Shown here: positions 12,494-24,893 of the stretch, in pieces
How the letters are laid out: the number at the start of each line of letters is the position of its first letter
Numbering within the stretch: position 1 is the stretch's first letter
NCBI RefSeq assembly: GCF_026914265.1
Contig: NC_069135.1
Span: forward strand, 496,001 to 560,000
Length of the DNA: 64,000 bases
DNA from: Mya arenaria
Taxonomy: Eukaryota > Mollusca > Bivalvia > Myida > Myidae
Direction: 5' to 3'
Notes under the pieces: generated by a model
The model's database searches: none
What the model was told of the DNA's origin: nothing
What the model saw: only the letters and a program-made list of their open reading frames with translations
Position numbers and translations under genes: made by a program

Positions 12494-14582
12494 TTAAGCT
12501 TGAAGATCGGTAGAAAAGTTTGCTTTATTTGAACGGTTTAATGAATTATTCCTTTTTCCTCTTATTCCTTTTATATCAAAAATCTTAGAAAAGCTTAATT
12601 CATTAAAAAAATGAAATAAAAGGCGCATGCAATCGCAATGAAATTGGAAAATGAAAAAGATATCGAGATTTAAAAAAAAAATATTAAAACATACAATTTG
12701 GTACATAGTTTGTATGTGTCACGATGATATTCCTATCAAAATGAGTAAAATTTAGCTCTATTTCGAAAGTCATTCACAAAAAACACATGAACATTTAGTG
12801 CTTACTGTGAGTTTTACAAGACCTTTATGACTAAAAGTAGGTTAAACAAAAATTAATGCTGACATCATATGATATAGAGTGTTATGCTAATCCACTGTTT
12901 TCAATGCATAACAAAGGCCATGTTTATTGTATAAACTGATTTTGAGTAATCAGGTCTTTGCTAAACTCTGAGTGGATTCAGGAAATGTCTAGACGGTACG
13001 ATGCTTTCAATGAAGAGGACATTCAGTTTGTTCAAGTACTTCCGGAATATTATAGAACTTTTTTAATTGTTAGAGTCTATCCGTCAGAGTCGTTGTGTAA
13101 TATATAAACTCATGATTACATAACACATGCATGATTAAGTGAGATAAACTGGTAAATAGTCAGATACACATTACTATATAGGTGTAAATGTTCTCATAAG
13201 GTGGTCATTCTAGCAGATCGCCATATGGGACTCAGGTAAATGATCATTCAACGGTCCGAGTCGGACACATATGTCTATACAACAGGTTAAGTTTCCATAT
13301 TTTTTTGTATATGGTTTCCTCTTAAGTATTAATTTTGAATTTGTCAAGCAATCAAATGAAACACAGCATTAATTATGCTCATTCGTATCGTGTAAATAAA
13401 TTATAAAGGCATACTAAAACAAAAAAAGATATTAATTAATATTGGCTTTATTTTAGTCCGAAAACATACTCTACAACTACGGCAGAACTGTTTGTTGGTC
13501 AGGCAGTACAATTTGCGCTTTGCATCTTTTTACATGACTTCTAAATACCACATCTAAATTATTTCTTAAACGGCTGCTGAAATCAGAGTGTGTAGACATA
13601 CGATTGTATTGAACAGTTGTAACTATTTATCGAATAAAAAGGGGGTTCACTTCTGTGTTTCCTAACTTTACATTAGTGTTTTGCGAATACATGTACTTAC
13701 TTTTCATTTAATCTCTGGAATGAAAATATATGTTTGGCGTCTTGTTATTAAATTATACAGAAAGTGAACATAACTTTCATGTTTATTGTTGAAAGGGTGT
13801 GCTATATTGCAAAGAAATTGAAAATGATAATAATTGTATTTGCACACAATCATACATTCCTCACATCTGCATACACTCTAATGTTAGAAAATAAATCTTT
13901 TCGTCGAATTAGGTGATTTGGGTCGAGAGTAACAGAGGAAATAATTTGCAAGAAGACTGCCGTGTTCACCTATTCATATTGTTTATAAGCAGAAGCTATA
14001 TAACAAGTCTTAGTATGAGAGTGCTCAAAAATGACTCCTTTTAAAATCATGTTGGTGAACTTTCAAGGGAAGTTTTTAGAATATTTTACTAGGAGGTTAA
14101 GGCGTTTCAGTGAACGAGATGGTGGTTTAATTAAGTCCATCAATCATCTACACTAATACACATTTAGTTTAAGAACTATTTATAACATCCACTTAATTGG
14201 TATAAGTCAAACTGTTTACAAAACCCTGTTATGATGCCCTGTCATTTAAGTGTTTATAAACACAATACTTTAAATGTAATATAACGATCAAATACATTAT
14301 GAAACTCGCATCTAATGAAGTGTTATGCATGTGTTTGTGTTCAAAGATTGAACTCAAAGGCATGAACAAATGGAAAACATTTTGATAGTTGTTTGCTGTC
14401 AAAGTGTTCAATTGGAGAATACAACACAATTTATCAAATTAAAAATTGTATGTGTGGATTATGAAAAGTGTATAAAAATACACCGTTTCGTGGAGTTCAA
14501 AAATCAATAAAAAAACTTTAAAACAGCATTCTAAAAAATAGGGATATCCTGACAGGGAAAACACTTAAAAAATACTTGAAGT

Positions 14583-14638
14583 CAATCGGACAGGGCCAAG
14601 AGAGATTGGACTGGATTGTAGGTTAGTTGGGCTATATT
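14583..14638 (-). pseudogene. Relic of the 5' end of CBM14 exon 4 (B spacer, copy 1)
   Basis: About 55 bp aligning with the start of exon 4 and its acceptor (gccaagagagatt... gtaggttagttgggcta against gccgagagaggcgatgtaggtcggctgggcta). It lies about 260 bp beyond the exon 3 relic in the order expected of the gene. The rest of the domain is missing. Confidence 0.6.
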
Positions 14639-14898
14639 ATAAACCAAAAAGGTAAAGGATGTTGTACGGGATGTATGTTCTAGATGTACGTGTTCATATA
14701 TAGTCAATGATTTATGTTTGTAAGTAATTTCATGGCATCTTTTCAACATCTAATAAACACGTATATCTTTTAAACACAAAAAGAAAGGGCCTAAGGAACA
14801 TTGTTTATGTTGTATATGTACACAAAACGTATCACTTATTCTCTTTCATATGCTAATGTTCATTTTCTCACGCGGCTTCGAATTGCTATAAGTAAAGC

Positions 14899-15081
14899 TA
14901 GCCATTGGTATAAGGCAGGATGTTGTTGCTGATTGCAGAGTGCTCCAGCGGGACACTGGATAATGAACAAATCCGTACAGTCCGCACTGGAGGAACTAGG
15001 CGGCGAAGCTTGTTTGGCGTCCGGACGTTCAGGCATTGCAAAACGTTGTTCACGCAAGGGTAGTCGCTACCTGTCACTAAC
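14899..15081 (-). pseudogene. Relic of CBM14 exon 3 (B spacer, copy 1)
   Basis: Homologous to the relic in A spacers and to exon 3. Residues QCPAGALCNQ remain in one frame and PCVNNVLQCLN in another, so the domain is frame-broken. It also differs from the two other B relics by a one-base deletion near its 5' end. Confidence 0.72.
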
Positions 15082-16068
15082 CTGTGAGATTCACTCACAT
15101 TGTAATTTTAAATATTGGGATTCTAAGATTTCCCTTTGTATGTGTATGTACGCTGCTTGCATGTACATGGTATTGGCAGTAACGGGTTCAGCTGGGAATA
15201 AGATTTTACATACCGAATGAATTAACCAGAAATGCCTTTTTCATAACTCATAACAATAGTCAACTCTTTGCATGGTTATGAGTATATTAGCTACCATTGC
15301 ACACAAATAATTGACTATTAATGTACATAGAGATTGAGGAAATCAAGTGTGTTTATTAAAATTCAAATGTACAGAACTGGTGTTACATGATGTACGGACT
15401 AGAGTGGCTCCAGTCATGTTGATATTTCACCCAGTCTTTATAACTATGAAAGAAATAACTTGTTTCCATATCGCTTTCCATTTTAGGCCCAATACTACTT
15501 ATGATTATATTTTGATGACTGTTAAATAGTATAAATGACTTAAATTAATATCTTCATGATTAAGTTTTTACTTCAGGTCATCTAACAGACTAAATATTAC
15601 AATCCTCACTGACACATTATCAACGCAAACTCTGATACACGGAGTGTTTATCGAGTGAGTGGTATAAGGTGGACCTTTGTCAAAAAGTGACATTCTTAAT
15701 AAAAGCCATTTCATCTGAGGAAATGTAGGTATCGTTCTAAGTAATGATCTTGTCCTGTAGTACTGAAGACAAACAGTAGTGGCATTCTATAAATACAATG
15801 AGGGTATCTTTACGATAAAATGTTTAAATGAAAGAAAAATGAATTTCTGAAGAAGAAACAATGTGTGCAGTGAATCGGACGAACGAGATATCTATAAGAT
15901 ATGGCCATTTCTACGTTTAAAGTTGTTATCCTTACTAGTCTTCTTGCACATGTTACAGAATGGCTCAAATTGATATTTGATGTGTTCAGCTATTTATTAG
16001 AATATTGAAAAACTTTAAAGATAACCAATCAATTTATTTTATAATAAGACTAAAGGTTTAAGTATGCA

Positions 16069-16074
16069 TTTATT
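16069..16074 (-). terminator. Polyadenylation signal AATAAA of G3
   Basis: AATAAA on the minus strand, 89 bp past the stop codon of G3. Confidence 0.62.
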
Positions 16075-16162
16075 GTAAACCAAATGTTGATGGTACAAGA
16101 AAGTGTTCTTTGGTCGTTGTCCGGTTTAGGGCCACAAATGTCTATAACTTTTCAAGAACCAC

Positions 16163-18469
16163 CTATCCCGATAAGTTTGTCTGTCCAGTGAGTGTGAATG
16201 AGGCCAGCTGGGAAGCGCACGTCTCCAAGTACTGGTTCCACACGAGACCAGACGGGCACCTCTGGACGAAAGCGTTCCCTTGCAGGTCACACTGGATGAA
16301 CTTGGTTGGATCGGGGTGCGAGAAGAACAGGGCCTGAGCGCTGATGGCCTGGGCGGTACACGGATTAGCGCCGTTCAAAAAACCTGCAAAAACGCAGTCA
16401 TTTTGTTCTTTAATACAAATTGACATAAACTGTTGATGTTTTGAATTTAACTGAAATGTATGTAAACGGGGCTATTAAAAGCAAAATGATATTTCTATAA
16501 AAGTTTGACGACCGCACCGCTTATTCTCCTTTATTTAGATAACAAATCTGTCTTATCGGATAAAGACCTCTAAGAGTCCAATAACTTATTTCCATTTTTT
16601 CGTAAAACTTGGCTTCAGAAGCTACCTGTGTACTGCAAGAAGATAACCAGGGTTCGCCACACCGCCTTGAAGTGTGTACACACACGATTGCCTGTTCTGG
16701 TCCCAGATGAGCTGGTCAGGGCAGGTGATCACGCGGGCAATACCGGCAGCGTCGCACTGGATGAATTGTTTGTTGCTATTCGCAACGGAGAAGAATATCC
16801 GGCCTGCTTGGAGGTTCTGAGCTGTGCATGGGCTCGGAATGCCGAGAGAGGCGATGTAGGTCGGCTGGGCTACAATCGCCTATAAAAGTAACGGAAACTG
16901 TAGCTGTTTTGGCCAGGTAATCTTTTATACATGTCTTGTAAGTAATTTTAGTATATGTTCTTCACATTGGAAGAAAAACATAAATCTATCAAGCACAAAA
17001 ATCACACAATATAAAGGAAGCAAGCAAGGTTCATAATGAGCAAATTTATATACGTTGTATTTGTACAAACCGTATGACTTCGTTCCCGAAAATGAATAAT
17101 TATGATATAATGCATTGCACAAGTGTTCAATTTTCTTGTGCTTGCTTATTATTGTAGGAAGGAATTTAGCTTACCTTCGGAGAAATGCACGAGGATGTTG
17201 CCTGGTCGATAGAGCTCTCCAGTGGGACACTGGACAACAGTACATTCGTTCGTACAGTCCCGCATTGGAGAAACTTTGATGCGTCGCTCGGGTGGGGGAA
17301 ATTCAGGGCCTGCAGAGCGTTGTTTACGCAAGGGTTGGTCGCAACCTGCCATTGGCCTGTGTGGTTCATGAATAGGTAGTTGTATATATTAGTGATATTC
17401 TAAGATTTAAATTGAAACGTGTCAATATGTTGGTTGCACTTTTATAATATAATATTAGCAGTAAGGGGCTCAGTTGGGTAAATGATTGCAAATAGCCAAA
17501 ATTATATAAGTATACCAGAAATGCATTATTCGTGAAATGTAACCATACTCATTTTTTCTGAGCATGTAAAGATAATTCAGCTCCCATCGTTCACATATAA
17601 TAAAACAATGAACATACATAATTATGGACGACATCCCTTTGGTGTATTACAATCCTATAATACAGTAGTGTATACTTACAAGATGTGCGGGTGAGCGTTG
17701 ATCCAGGCAGGACGATGCTTCGGTCCGCATGCTCTATTACAAGGAAAATGATTCAAATTAAACACTTGCATGTATTCATAAATGAAGTCAGATAAATCCA
17801 ACACGGCAGGTCAATAAATTTTGGTACTGTTTTAATAAAAGATTGAATTTTAATTCTTTTAAATGAACTTAATTTAAGACATCTGATTGTGTACAGTATG
17901 TTCTTACTGGATTAAATAGTGTTATACAGTAGTGACTTCCACGTAAGTAAATCAAGTCAAATGTTCTAAAGGCACACTGGTGAAAACCAAGCATCCACTA
18001 AGCGAGACACAGGACGCCACAAGATAACAGTGAAAGAAACAAATTAGAGTTATTCATCAAAATTAGGTTTACATTGTAAATGTTTATTTGTTTTTCACAA
18101 TATCTCGATCTTACACGTTTTACAACAATTATCACAAAGCCCAATTTAAATATGTCAGCCGCATTGGAGCTAGCACAGCTTGAAAAAAACTAACATATCA
18201 AACCTAATAACTATGTTAACCTAAATTAACTGTACATGCAACAACCAGATACAGACAACACAAGGAAATAAAAAAAATCGAAGCTGAACAACAGACGTAT
18301 ATTGTAAGGATACACTAATACATGGACATCTATCATACACAACCGAAATACTAGCTATAATTATGTTTATATGTTTAATACTCTTACCCTGATCAGTGTC
18401 CGGCACGGTGGCAGCCTGCACAAAACCACACAAGACTCCTACACACGTGAGAAACAAGACAGAATTCAT
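16163..18469 (-). CDS. G3: triple-CBM14 protein, A type, with single-base insertions
   Basis: Exons: 18388-18469, 17680-17733, 17175-17356, 16626-16879 and 16163-16383. Exons 1, 2 and 5 are normal. Exon 3 is 182 bp instead of 179 because of three separate one-base insertions (near 17209, 17240 and 17261). They restore the frame overall but replace about 18 residues in the middle of domain 1 and remove its third cysteine. Exon 4 has one extra base beside its donor (near 16629), which puts exon 5 out of frame. Many more one-base insertions occur in the introns of this copy, so consensus errors are as likely as true gene decay. The signal peptide has GF where others have GL. Intron 3 has a normal GT donor. 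G3 is either a young pseudogene or an intact gene read badly. Confidence 0.68.
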
Positions 18470-18540
18470 TCTAGAGAGGAAGAATTGGATCAAGATGTCC
18501 TGTTTTAAACAAGTGTAGCAGGCAGAACCGTACGCAGCTA

Positions 18541-18547
18541 TTTTATA
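18541..18547 (-). promoter_or_regulatory. TATA box of G3
   Basis: TATAAAA on the minus strand, 72 bp upstream of the ATG at 18469. Confidence 0.73.
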
Positions 18548-21500
18548 CCTACCGTTAAGGAAGCAATGTTGATGAAGGTAAGGGTGGACTCACGATTGTT
18601 GTGGAAACCTTTTAAAATTGTGCATTTGGTCATAGACATTTCCGTATTTCATTCCCAGCTTTGTTTACCTTGTCAAAACAAATGTCTGTCATTTCTCTGT
18701 TGGAAACGCGTTGCTGAGTGAAAACCACAAAATGTTGTATCCTTTTAGTTGTTTGAAATACAATTAACCAAATCGTTTAATGGAAGTCCGCTTTTTATTT
18801 GATTGTTAAAACAAAGGGTTTTGCGGTAGCAACAGGTTCAAAAACAAACAATATAAAGGCGTTAGTGGTTTTTATCCTGATATTTAAAATGAATGACTCA
18901 AACATTAACGGAACACCTCAGACATGTAAATTTTGTACAATGCATTTATGTCACGAAAAGGATATTTCGAAATCACTTGATGACCAATTTCTTCAGGGTT
19001 TATTAGTTTTATTAGGCATGTTTCAAGAAAATTCAGTTAACGAAAAACATTTTTAAGGCGATCAGGAGTAGACATAGAATACTGACTTAATTTGTCAACC
19101 TTCAACGAATCCTGCCATGGATTCCAGGCCTCTTTTAAGACCAATTAAAAATCTTAACGAACTAAATACAATGTTTGCTTTTAATTAAGTAATTTTGCTT
19201 TATTCGGAAATAATAATACAGCAACCAGCCTTCTATACGCTGGATTTAATTTGTATATTTTTCTTTCCTATAGCAGGAGCTCAAAATGGATATTATGTCG
19301 TATACACAGAAACAAAGCTTGTTATCAACAGTAATAAACTTTTCCTTTTTGGAAAATGGGCATTATAACCTAACACCTAACCTCTGAAAATAACTTCCTA
19401 CAAAACAACGGTATGTTTTATGTCTTTGGCGTTTACACTGTGCAATTAAACGAGGTTTATGTTTAAACTTTTGGCTACTGAAGCTTGTTTCTGAAGCTTT
19501 TCATATACATATTTGTACTGAAATCATTTGATGCAAGTAGCAATATACCTGATACTTACTAGTAACATATCGGAAGTTTGACAGATAATTAAACGTTATA
19601 AAACGCTTCACCCAACCATTAACGAGAAGTAAACACCTTACTTGCTTCTTAAAAATATGTTCTTACACTCCATAAAGAGGTCATTCAAACAGAAAGGTAG
19701 TTCAATTATCAATCATATACTTGTCCATATTCTATTGAAATTATGTATGCACAAAGGAATCACCCACGACTGTAGCTTACTTGTGGGCCAAGTATAGTTG
19801 TATAAGGCATTAGCGCCAGTGTTAAGTACAATATTGCTAATGTGCAAGTCCGCGGAGAAATGCCGGACAAAAATGTCTAGTGAATAATCAAGCACTATTA
19901 TTTATTTCTAATAAGGCCTCGAGTACCACTGAAAATAAATCTTTCAATAACAATTATATTTCCATTTCATCAATCTCGACCCTGTTTGACGTATGTTTCT
20001 AGTAAAATTACATAGCGCCTCTGCACATTATGAACAATAACATTAATGTTTTTGTTCGACATTCGTGTTGCATTTAATAAAGTAATAAATGTTTAAACGT
20101 TTCTGAAGCTTGAAGATCGAAAGAAAAGTTTGCTTTATTTGAACGGTTTTATTCCTTTTCTTTATTTATGAAAAATCTTAGAAAAAAATTAATTCCTGAA
20201 AAAATGAAATGCAAGGCGATTGCAATTTCAATGATATTTGAAAGAAAACAGTTAACGAGATGTCAAAAATGGTAAAACCTATGATTTGGTACAGCGTTTG
20301 TATTTGTCATGATGATATTCCTATTTGTCCTAAATAAGAGTTTTACAAGACTGTTATGACCAAAATAGGTTAAACAATGCTGCCATTAGATGATATAGAG
20401 TTTTATGCTAATCCACTGTTTTCAATGCATAACAAGAGCGATATTTATTGTATAAACTGATTTTGAGTAATCAGGACTTTGCTAAACTCTGAGTGGATTC
20501 AGAAAATGTCTAGACAAATCTGACTTTCATATATGCACTGTAATCACATTGCTTTATGGGCCTTTTATGCGTCCTTGTACGGTACGATGCTTTCAATGAA
20601 GAGGACATTCAGTTATTTGTTCAAGTACTTCCGGGCTAGTATAAAACTACTAATTGTTAAAGGCTATCCGTCAGAGTCGTCGTGTAATATATAAATCATT
20701 ATTACTTAATACATGATAATATAAGATGAACTGGTAAATATTCCGATACACATTAATAATAAGGTGTTCATGTTCTTTTAACGTGATCGTCCTAGCAGAT
20801 CGCCATATTGGACTCAGTTTCAATTGTTTTTCTGTATAAAAAGTCCTCTAAAGGTATTGATTTTGAAAGTTTGTCAAAAAATGAGCAGAAACACATAGCA
20901 TTACACATGCTTTTTTATCTCTTAAACATTTAATAGAGGCATACTAAAAAAAGAAATTCATTATTATTAAATTTTTGTCCGAAACCTTATTCTAGGCTAG
21001 CCGCTTATACGTGTTTCTTCTGGTATAACTGTTGGCCAGGGAGTACAACTTGCACTTTGTTCAAGCTTTCCCATGACTACTAAATACCACAGCTGATTTC
21101 TGTCTTCCTCGGCATCTTAGTTTGTAGACATACGCTTGTTTTGAACAGTTGTCACTGTTTGTAAAATTAAAAGGTGGTTCACTTCTGTGTTATCATTACT
21201 TCACAGGAGTGTTTTGCTAATGCTTTCTTTTCATGAATCTTTGGAAACAAAATTAATGTGTGGCGTCATTTTGTTAAATTATACAGAAAGTAAATATAAG
21301 TTTGATGTTTATTGTTGAAATGTATCTTATATGGCAAAGAAATTGGGGTTAAGGGATTGCATGCATAATGCAATTTCCGTACATATGTCGAATACTTTTT
21401 CAAAATGTTAGAAAATAACTTTTCGTCAAATTATGTGTTTTGGTGGACAGTGACAGCGGAAATAATTTGCAAGAAGACTGACATACACATGCGTCATATA

Positions 21501-21783
21501 AGGCGTCTTAGTATGAGGGTGCACAAAATGGCTATTTCTCAATACATGTTGGTGAATTCACGCCCTCACGTTGTGTCCTGTTGATTTCAGGTTTTAAAAA
21601 TATTTTACTAGGAGGTTAAGGCGTTCCAGTGAATAACTATTTCTAATTTTACAGCTTTATCAGTCTGGGTTTACCTATTGCTCATTGGTAAACGTATGTC
21701 TGGTGTATTTTTGCATTGTTTATCTGTATTTAAACGGATTTTATCTTGTTTCAAGGACGAGTAACATCATTGGAGAATTTTAT

Positions 21784-21969
21784 ATGTCAGCAGTTCAGCT
21801 CTTTGTGGTTCTTATTTTTATCAAGATCGTATCACCATATACAAAGGTACGCTCTTCCGGGCGGATCACAGGCCCTATGGACCTGATAAATCATTACCTG
21901 TACTACGGTCCTCATTCGCAACTTATGGCCTTGGTCGCTTTGTTGGAACAATGCATCTTTAAAATATAA
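21784..21969 (+). other. A-only open reading frame, 61 residues, function unknown
   Basis: An ATG-led frame of 61 codons; without a start codon it is open upstream to about 21,655, just after a possible 3' splice site (ttctaattttacag). It begins with a hydrophobic stretch (VQLFVVLIFIKIV) and ends with PHSQLMALVALLEQCIFKI. The same frame is open in copy 3 (38751-38936) but shifted in copy 1. The opposite strand is also open here, so coding direction is uncertain. No family recognised; it may be chance or a fragment of an inserted element. Confidence 0.25.
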
Positions 21970-22950
21970 TGAAACTTTCAACTTAATACAACGATCTTAG
22001 CCTAGTATTTGTTTGTTGCAATGTATGTATTATGATATTCGGGAATTTTTAAATGTAATTTTAAGAAAATGTCCCCGTGGTGTATTCCGACTGGATTTTT
22101 CTTAACTCTTTAGGTCTTTTTGGATCCATCTGATAGCTTTATTGACATTTTGCTACTTAATTTGAATAATGTCGAAACCTCACTTTTGCATACAATTTGG
22201 TACTAGTTTCTCAAAGATTGATTTGGCAACAAAACGTTTTCCAAAAATTATAAATTACATATATTGATATTTTGTTAAGTGTTTTGAATAATGTGAAACC
22301 ATATTTTTGCACAAAAGGTATAACAAAACGCATGTTTCTGGTCACGATTTTTTTGCAATAAAATTGCATTTGATTATCATTTACTGCAGGATAACTTTTT
22401 TAGCAAATGATATTTCAGAGTTTATAAACAAAGTTAACTTTTAATGTAATGTAATGATCAAATGTATGATGAAACTCACATCTGAAGTGTTATGCATGTG
22501 TTTGTGTTCAACGATTGAACTTAAAAGCATGAATAAATGGAAAACATTTTGATTAGTTGTATGCTGTCAAATTGTTCGATTGGGGAATATAACACAATTT
22601 ATCAAATTAAAAATCGTGTACGTGGATTTGGAAAACTGTATAAATCTTTTTTTTTCTTAAAGAATCAAATTAAGACTTTATTGTCTCCAATGATAGCGAA
22701 ATTACACCGTTTCTTGTGCTTCAAAAACCCATAAACACGCTAAAATAGCATTCTAAAAAAGGGGTTTCCTAACAAGGGAAACCCTTATAAAAAGAGTTGA
22801 AGCATCTTGTCAACATCTAATAAACACGTATATCTATCAAAAGGAAAGGGCATAAAGAAATATTGTTAATGTTGTATATGTATACAAAACGTATGACTTA
22901 TTTCTTTTCATATACAAATGTTCATTTTCTCGTGCGGTTTGGGGTAAAGC

Positions 22951-23138
22951 TAGGAATTGGTGTAAGGCAGGATGTTGTTGCCTGATTGAAGAATGCTCCA
23001 GCGGGACACTGGAGGTTGATGAACAAATCCATACAGTCCGCACTAGAGGCACTAGGCGGCGAAGCTCGTTTGGCGCCAGGGGGTTCGGGCCTTGCAAAGC
23101 GTTGTTCACGTAAGGGCAAGTCGCTACTTGCCACTGAC
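22951..23138 (-). pseudogene. Relic of CBM14 exon 3 (A spacer, copy 2)
   Basis: Same relic as at 6244-6428, with extra changes: a 3-bp insertion near 23013 and CPYVNN where copy 1 has YPYVNN. The C-x12-C tail (QCPAGAFFNQATTSC) is still readable in one frame. Confidence 0.72.
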
Positions 23139-24807
23139 CTGTGAGATTCACTCACATGGTAATTTTAAACATTGGTATTATAAGATTTCCCTGTTAACGT
23201 GTATGTATGATGCTTGCATGCACATGGTTTTAGCAGTAACGGGTTCAGATGGAAATAAGACTTTAGATACCGAATGAATCAACCAGAAATGCCTTATTCA
23301 TAACATATAACATTGTAAACATATAATTGACTATAAATGTACATAGAGATTGAGGATATTAATTATGTTTAAAACCACTCAATGCTACAGAACTGGTGGT
23401 TACATGATGTACGGAAGAGAGTGGCCACAGGCATGTTGATATTGCACCTGGTGTCTTTATAACTATGAAAGAAATAGCTTGTTTCCATACCGCTTTCCAT
23501 TTTAAGGGAAGTTAATAGAATTGCTAGTAACCAAATTATATACTTCTATTTACCAACAAAATAAAACAAACTCAAGCACCCGCTGCATTGCTACCGATTA
23601 TATACAGTAGATCGTTATCTTTTTAGTTAATTAATAATACTTTTGCTGACCATGGAGTTTGGATGATAATTGCCCTAGTGGGAATACTAATTACCTGAGG
23701 GCTTTATCCTGAATAATACATATGTTTTGTCATTTGTCAATGATAGTCAATTATCGTGCAACATAGGAATTCTGTAAGGTTATATAAGAGACATAACAAA
23801 ATGGTTTCGAATTGCATTATTTGAAATAAAAACAGCAAACTTATTCTCACGTGTTGTCGGAATAAGACGGCAATATTTCCTATCTTCAATTATTTCTAGT
23901 TTTTACATCGTCTGATTTTGCCGTTCATTTCAGTATGTGAGCACAATGTTATTAAGTGTGTTCTCATCACGTCCGCTTCACACAACGGCTTATTTACATC
24001 ATTCCGTACACAGGCAAGTGACGTCAGCACTTCACACAGGTCAAATAATGCACTCGCACCCACCCCCTGTTTCTTCTGTTGGTCTGAATAATACATATGT
24101 GTCTATGAAAGAGTTAAAATACTCGATGAGTTCTTACTCAATTTTTCAATGACCACGCAAAGGTGAAAAGCCCAATACTACTTATGATTATATTTTGATG
24201 GTTGTTAAATAGTATAATGACTTAAAGTAGTATCTTCATGATTAAGTTTTTACTTCAGGTCATCTTACTGACTTAGTAGATTACAACCTCATTGACACAT
24301 TTTCAACGCAAACTCTGATACACAGAATGTGTATCGATAGAGTGGTATAAGGTGGACTTTTGTCAAAAAGTGACATTCTTAATAAAAGCCATTTCATTGG
24401 AGGAAATGTAGGTATCGTTCTAAGTAGTGTTCTTGTCCTGTAGCACTGAAGACAAATAGTAGCAGCATTCTATAAATTCAATAAGGGTATCTTTACGACA
24501 AAATGTTTATATGAAAAAAAATGAATTTCTGAAGAGAAACAATATATGCAGTGAATCGGACGAACGGGATATTTATAAAGTGTGGCCATTTCTGTGTGTT
24601 TGTCTCTCGTTAATTGTGTGTTGAACCATGTGATGTAACACAAACTCACATTAAACTTTACGTTGTTGTGCTTACTAGCCTTCTTGCACCTGTTACAGAT
24701 TGGCTCAAGTTGATAGTTGATGTGTTCAGCTATTTATTAGAATAATGAAGAACTTTAAGGATTACAAACAATGTATTTAATAATAAAACAAAAGGTTTAA
24801 GTATGCA

Positions 24808-24813
24808 TTTATT
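24808..24813 (-). terminator. Polyadenylation signal AATAAA of G4
   Basis: AATAAA on the minus strand, 81 bp past the stop codon of G4. Confidence 0.65.
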
Positions 24814-24893
24814 GTAACCAAATGTTGATGGTTCAAGAAAGTGTTCTTTGGTCATTGTTCGATTTAGGGTCACAATTGTCGATGACTTCTCAT

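Larger units (their letters stand above)
10502..16068. other. B-type spacer between G2 promoter and the end of G3
   Basis: No intact gene recognised. It contains the foldback element at 12193-12493, a relic of exon 3 (14899-15081) and a relic of the 5' end of exon 4 (about 14583-14638). It lacks the A-only segment; in its place, at about 14110-14245, is unrelated short sequence. Confidence 0.7.
1..16854. repeat. Dimer copy 1 of the tandem array (A half 1-8828, B half 8829-16854)
   Basis: The start is set by a landmark inside exon 4 of the gene (tgtaggtcggctgggctaca), which recurs at 8829, 16855, 25590, 33631, 42473 and 50515. The A half is 8,828 bp and the B half 8,026 bp. They align along most of their length but differ by substitutions, by a foldback element found only in B, and by a segment at about 4960-5700 found only in A. 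The dimer holds the 5' part of G1, all of G2 and the 3' exons of G3. Confidence 0.9.
18548..24807. other. A-type spacer between G3 promoter and the end of G4
   Basis: Aligns with 1685-8042. It lacks the 172 bp found at 3088-3259, with the junction near 19,946 inside a shared tca. It contains the A-only segment with an open frame (21784-21969) and the exon 3 relic (22951-23138). No other gene recognised. Confidence 0.7.
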
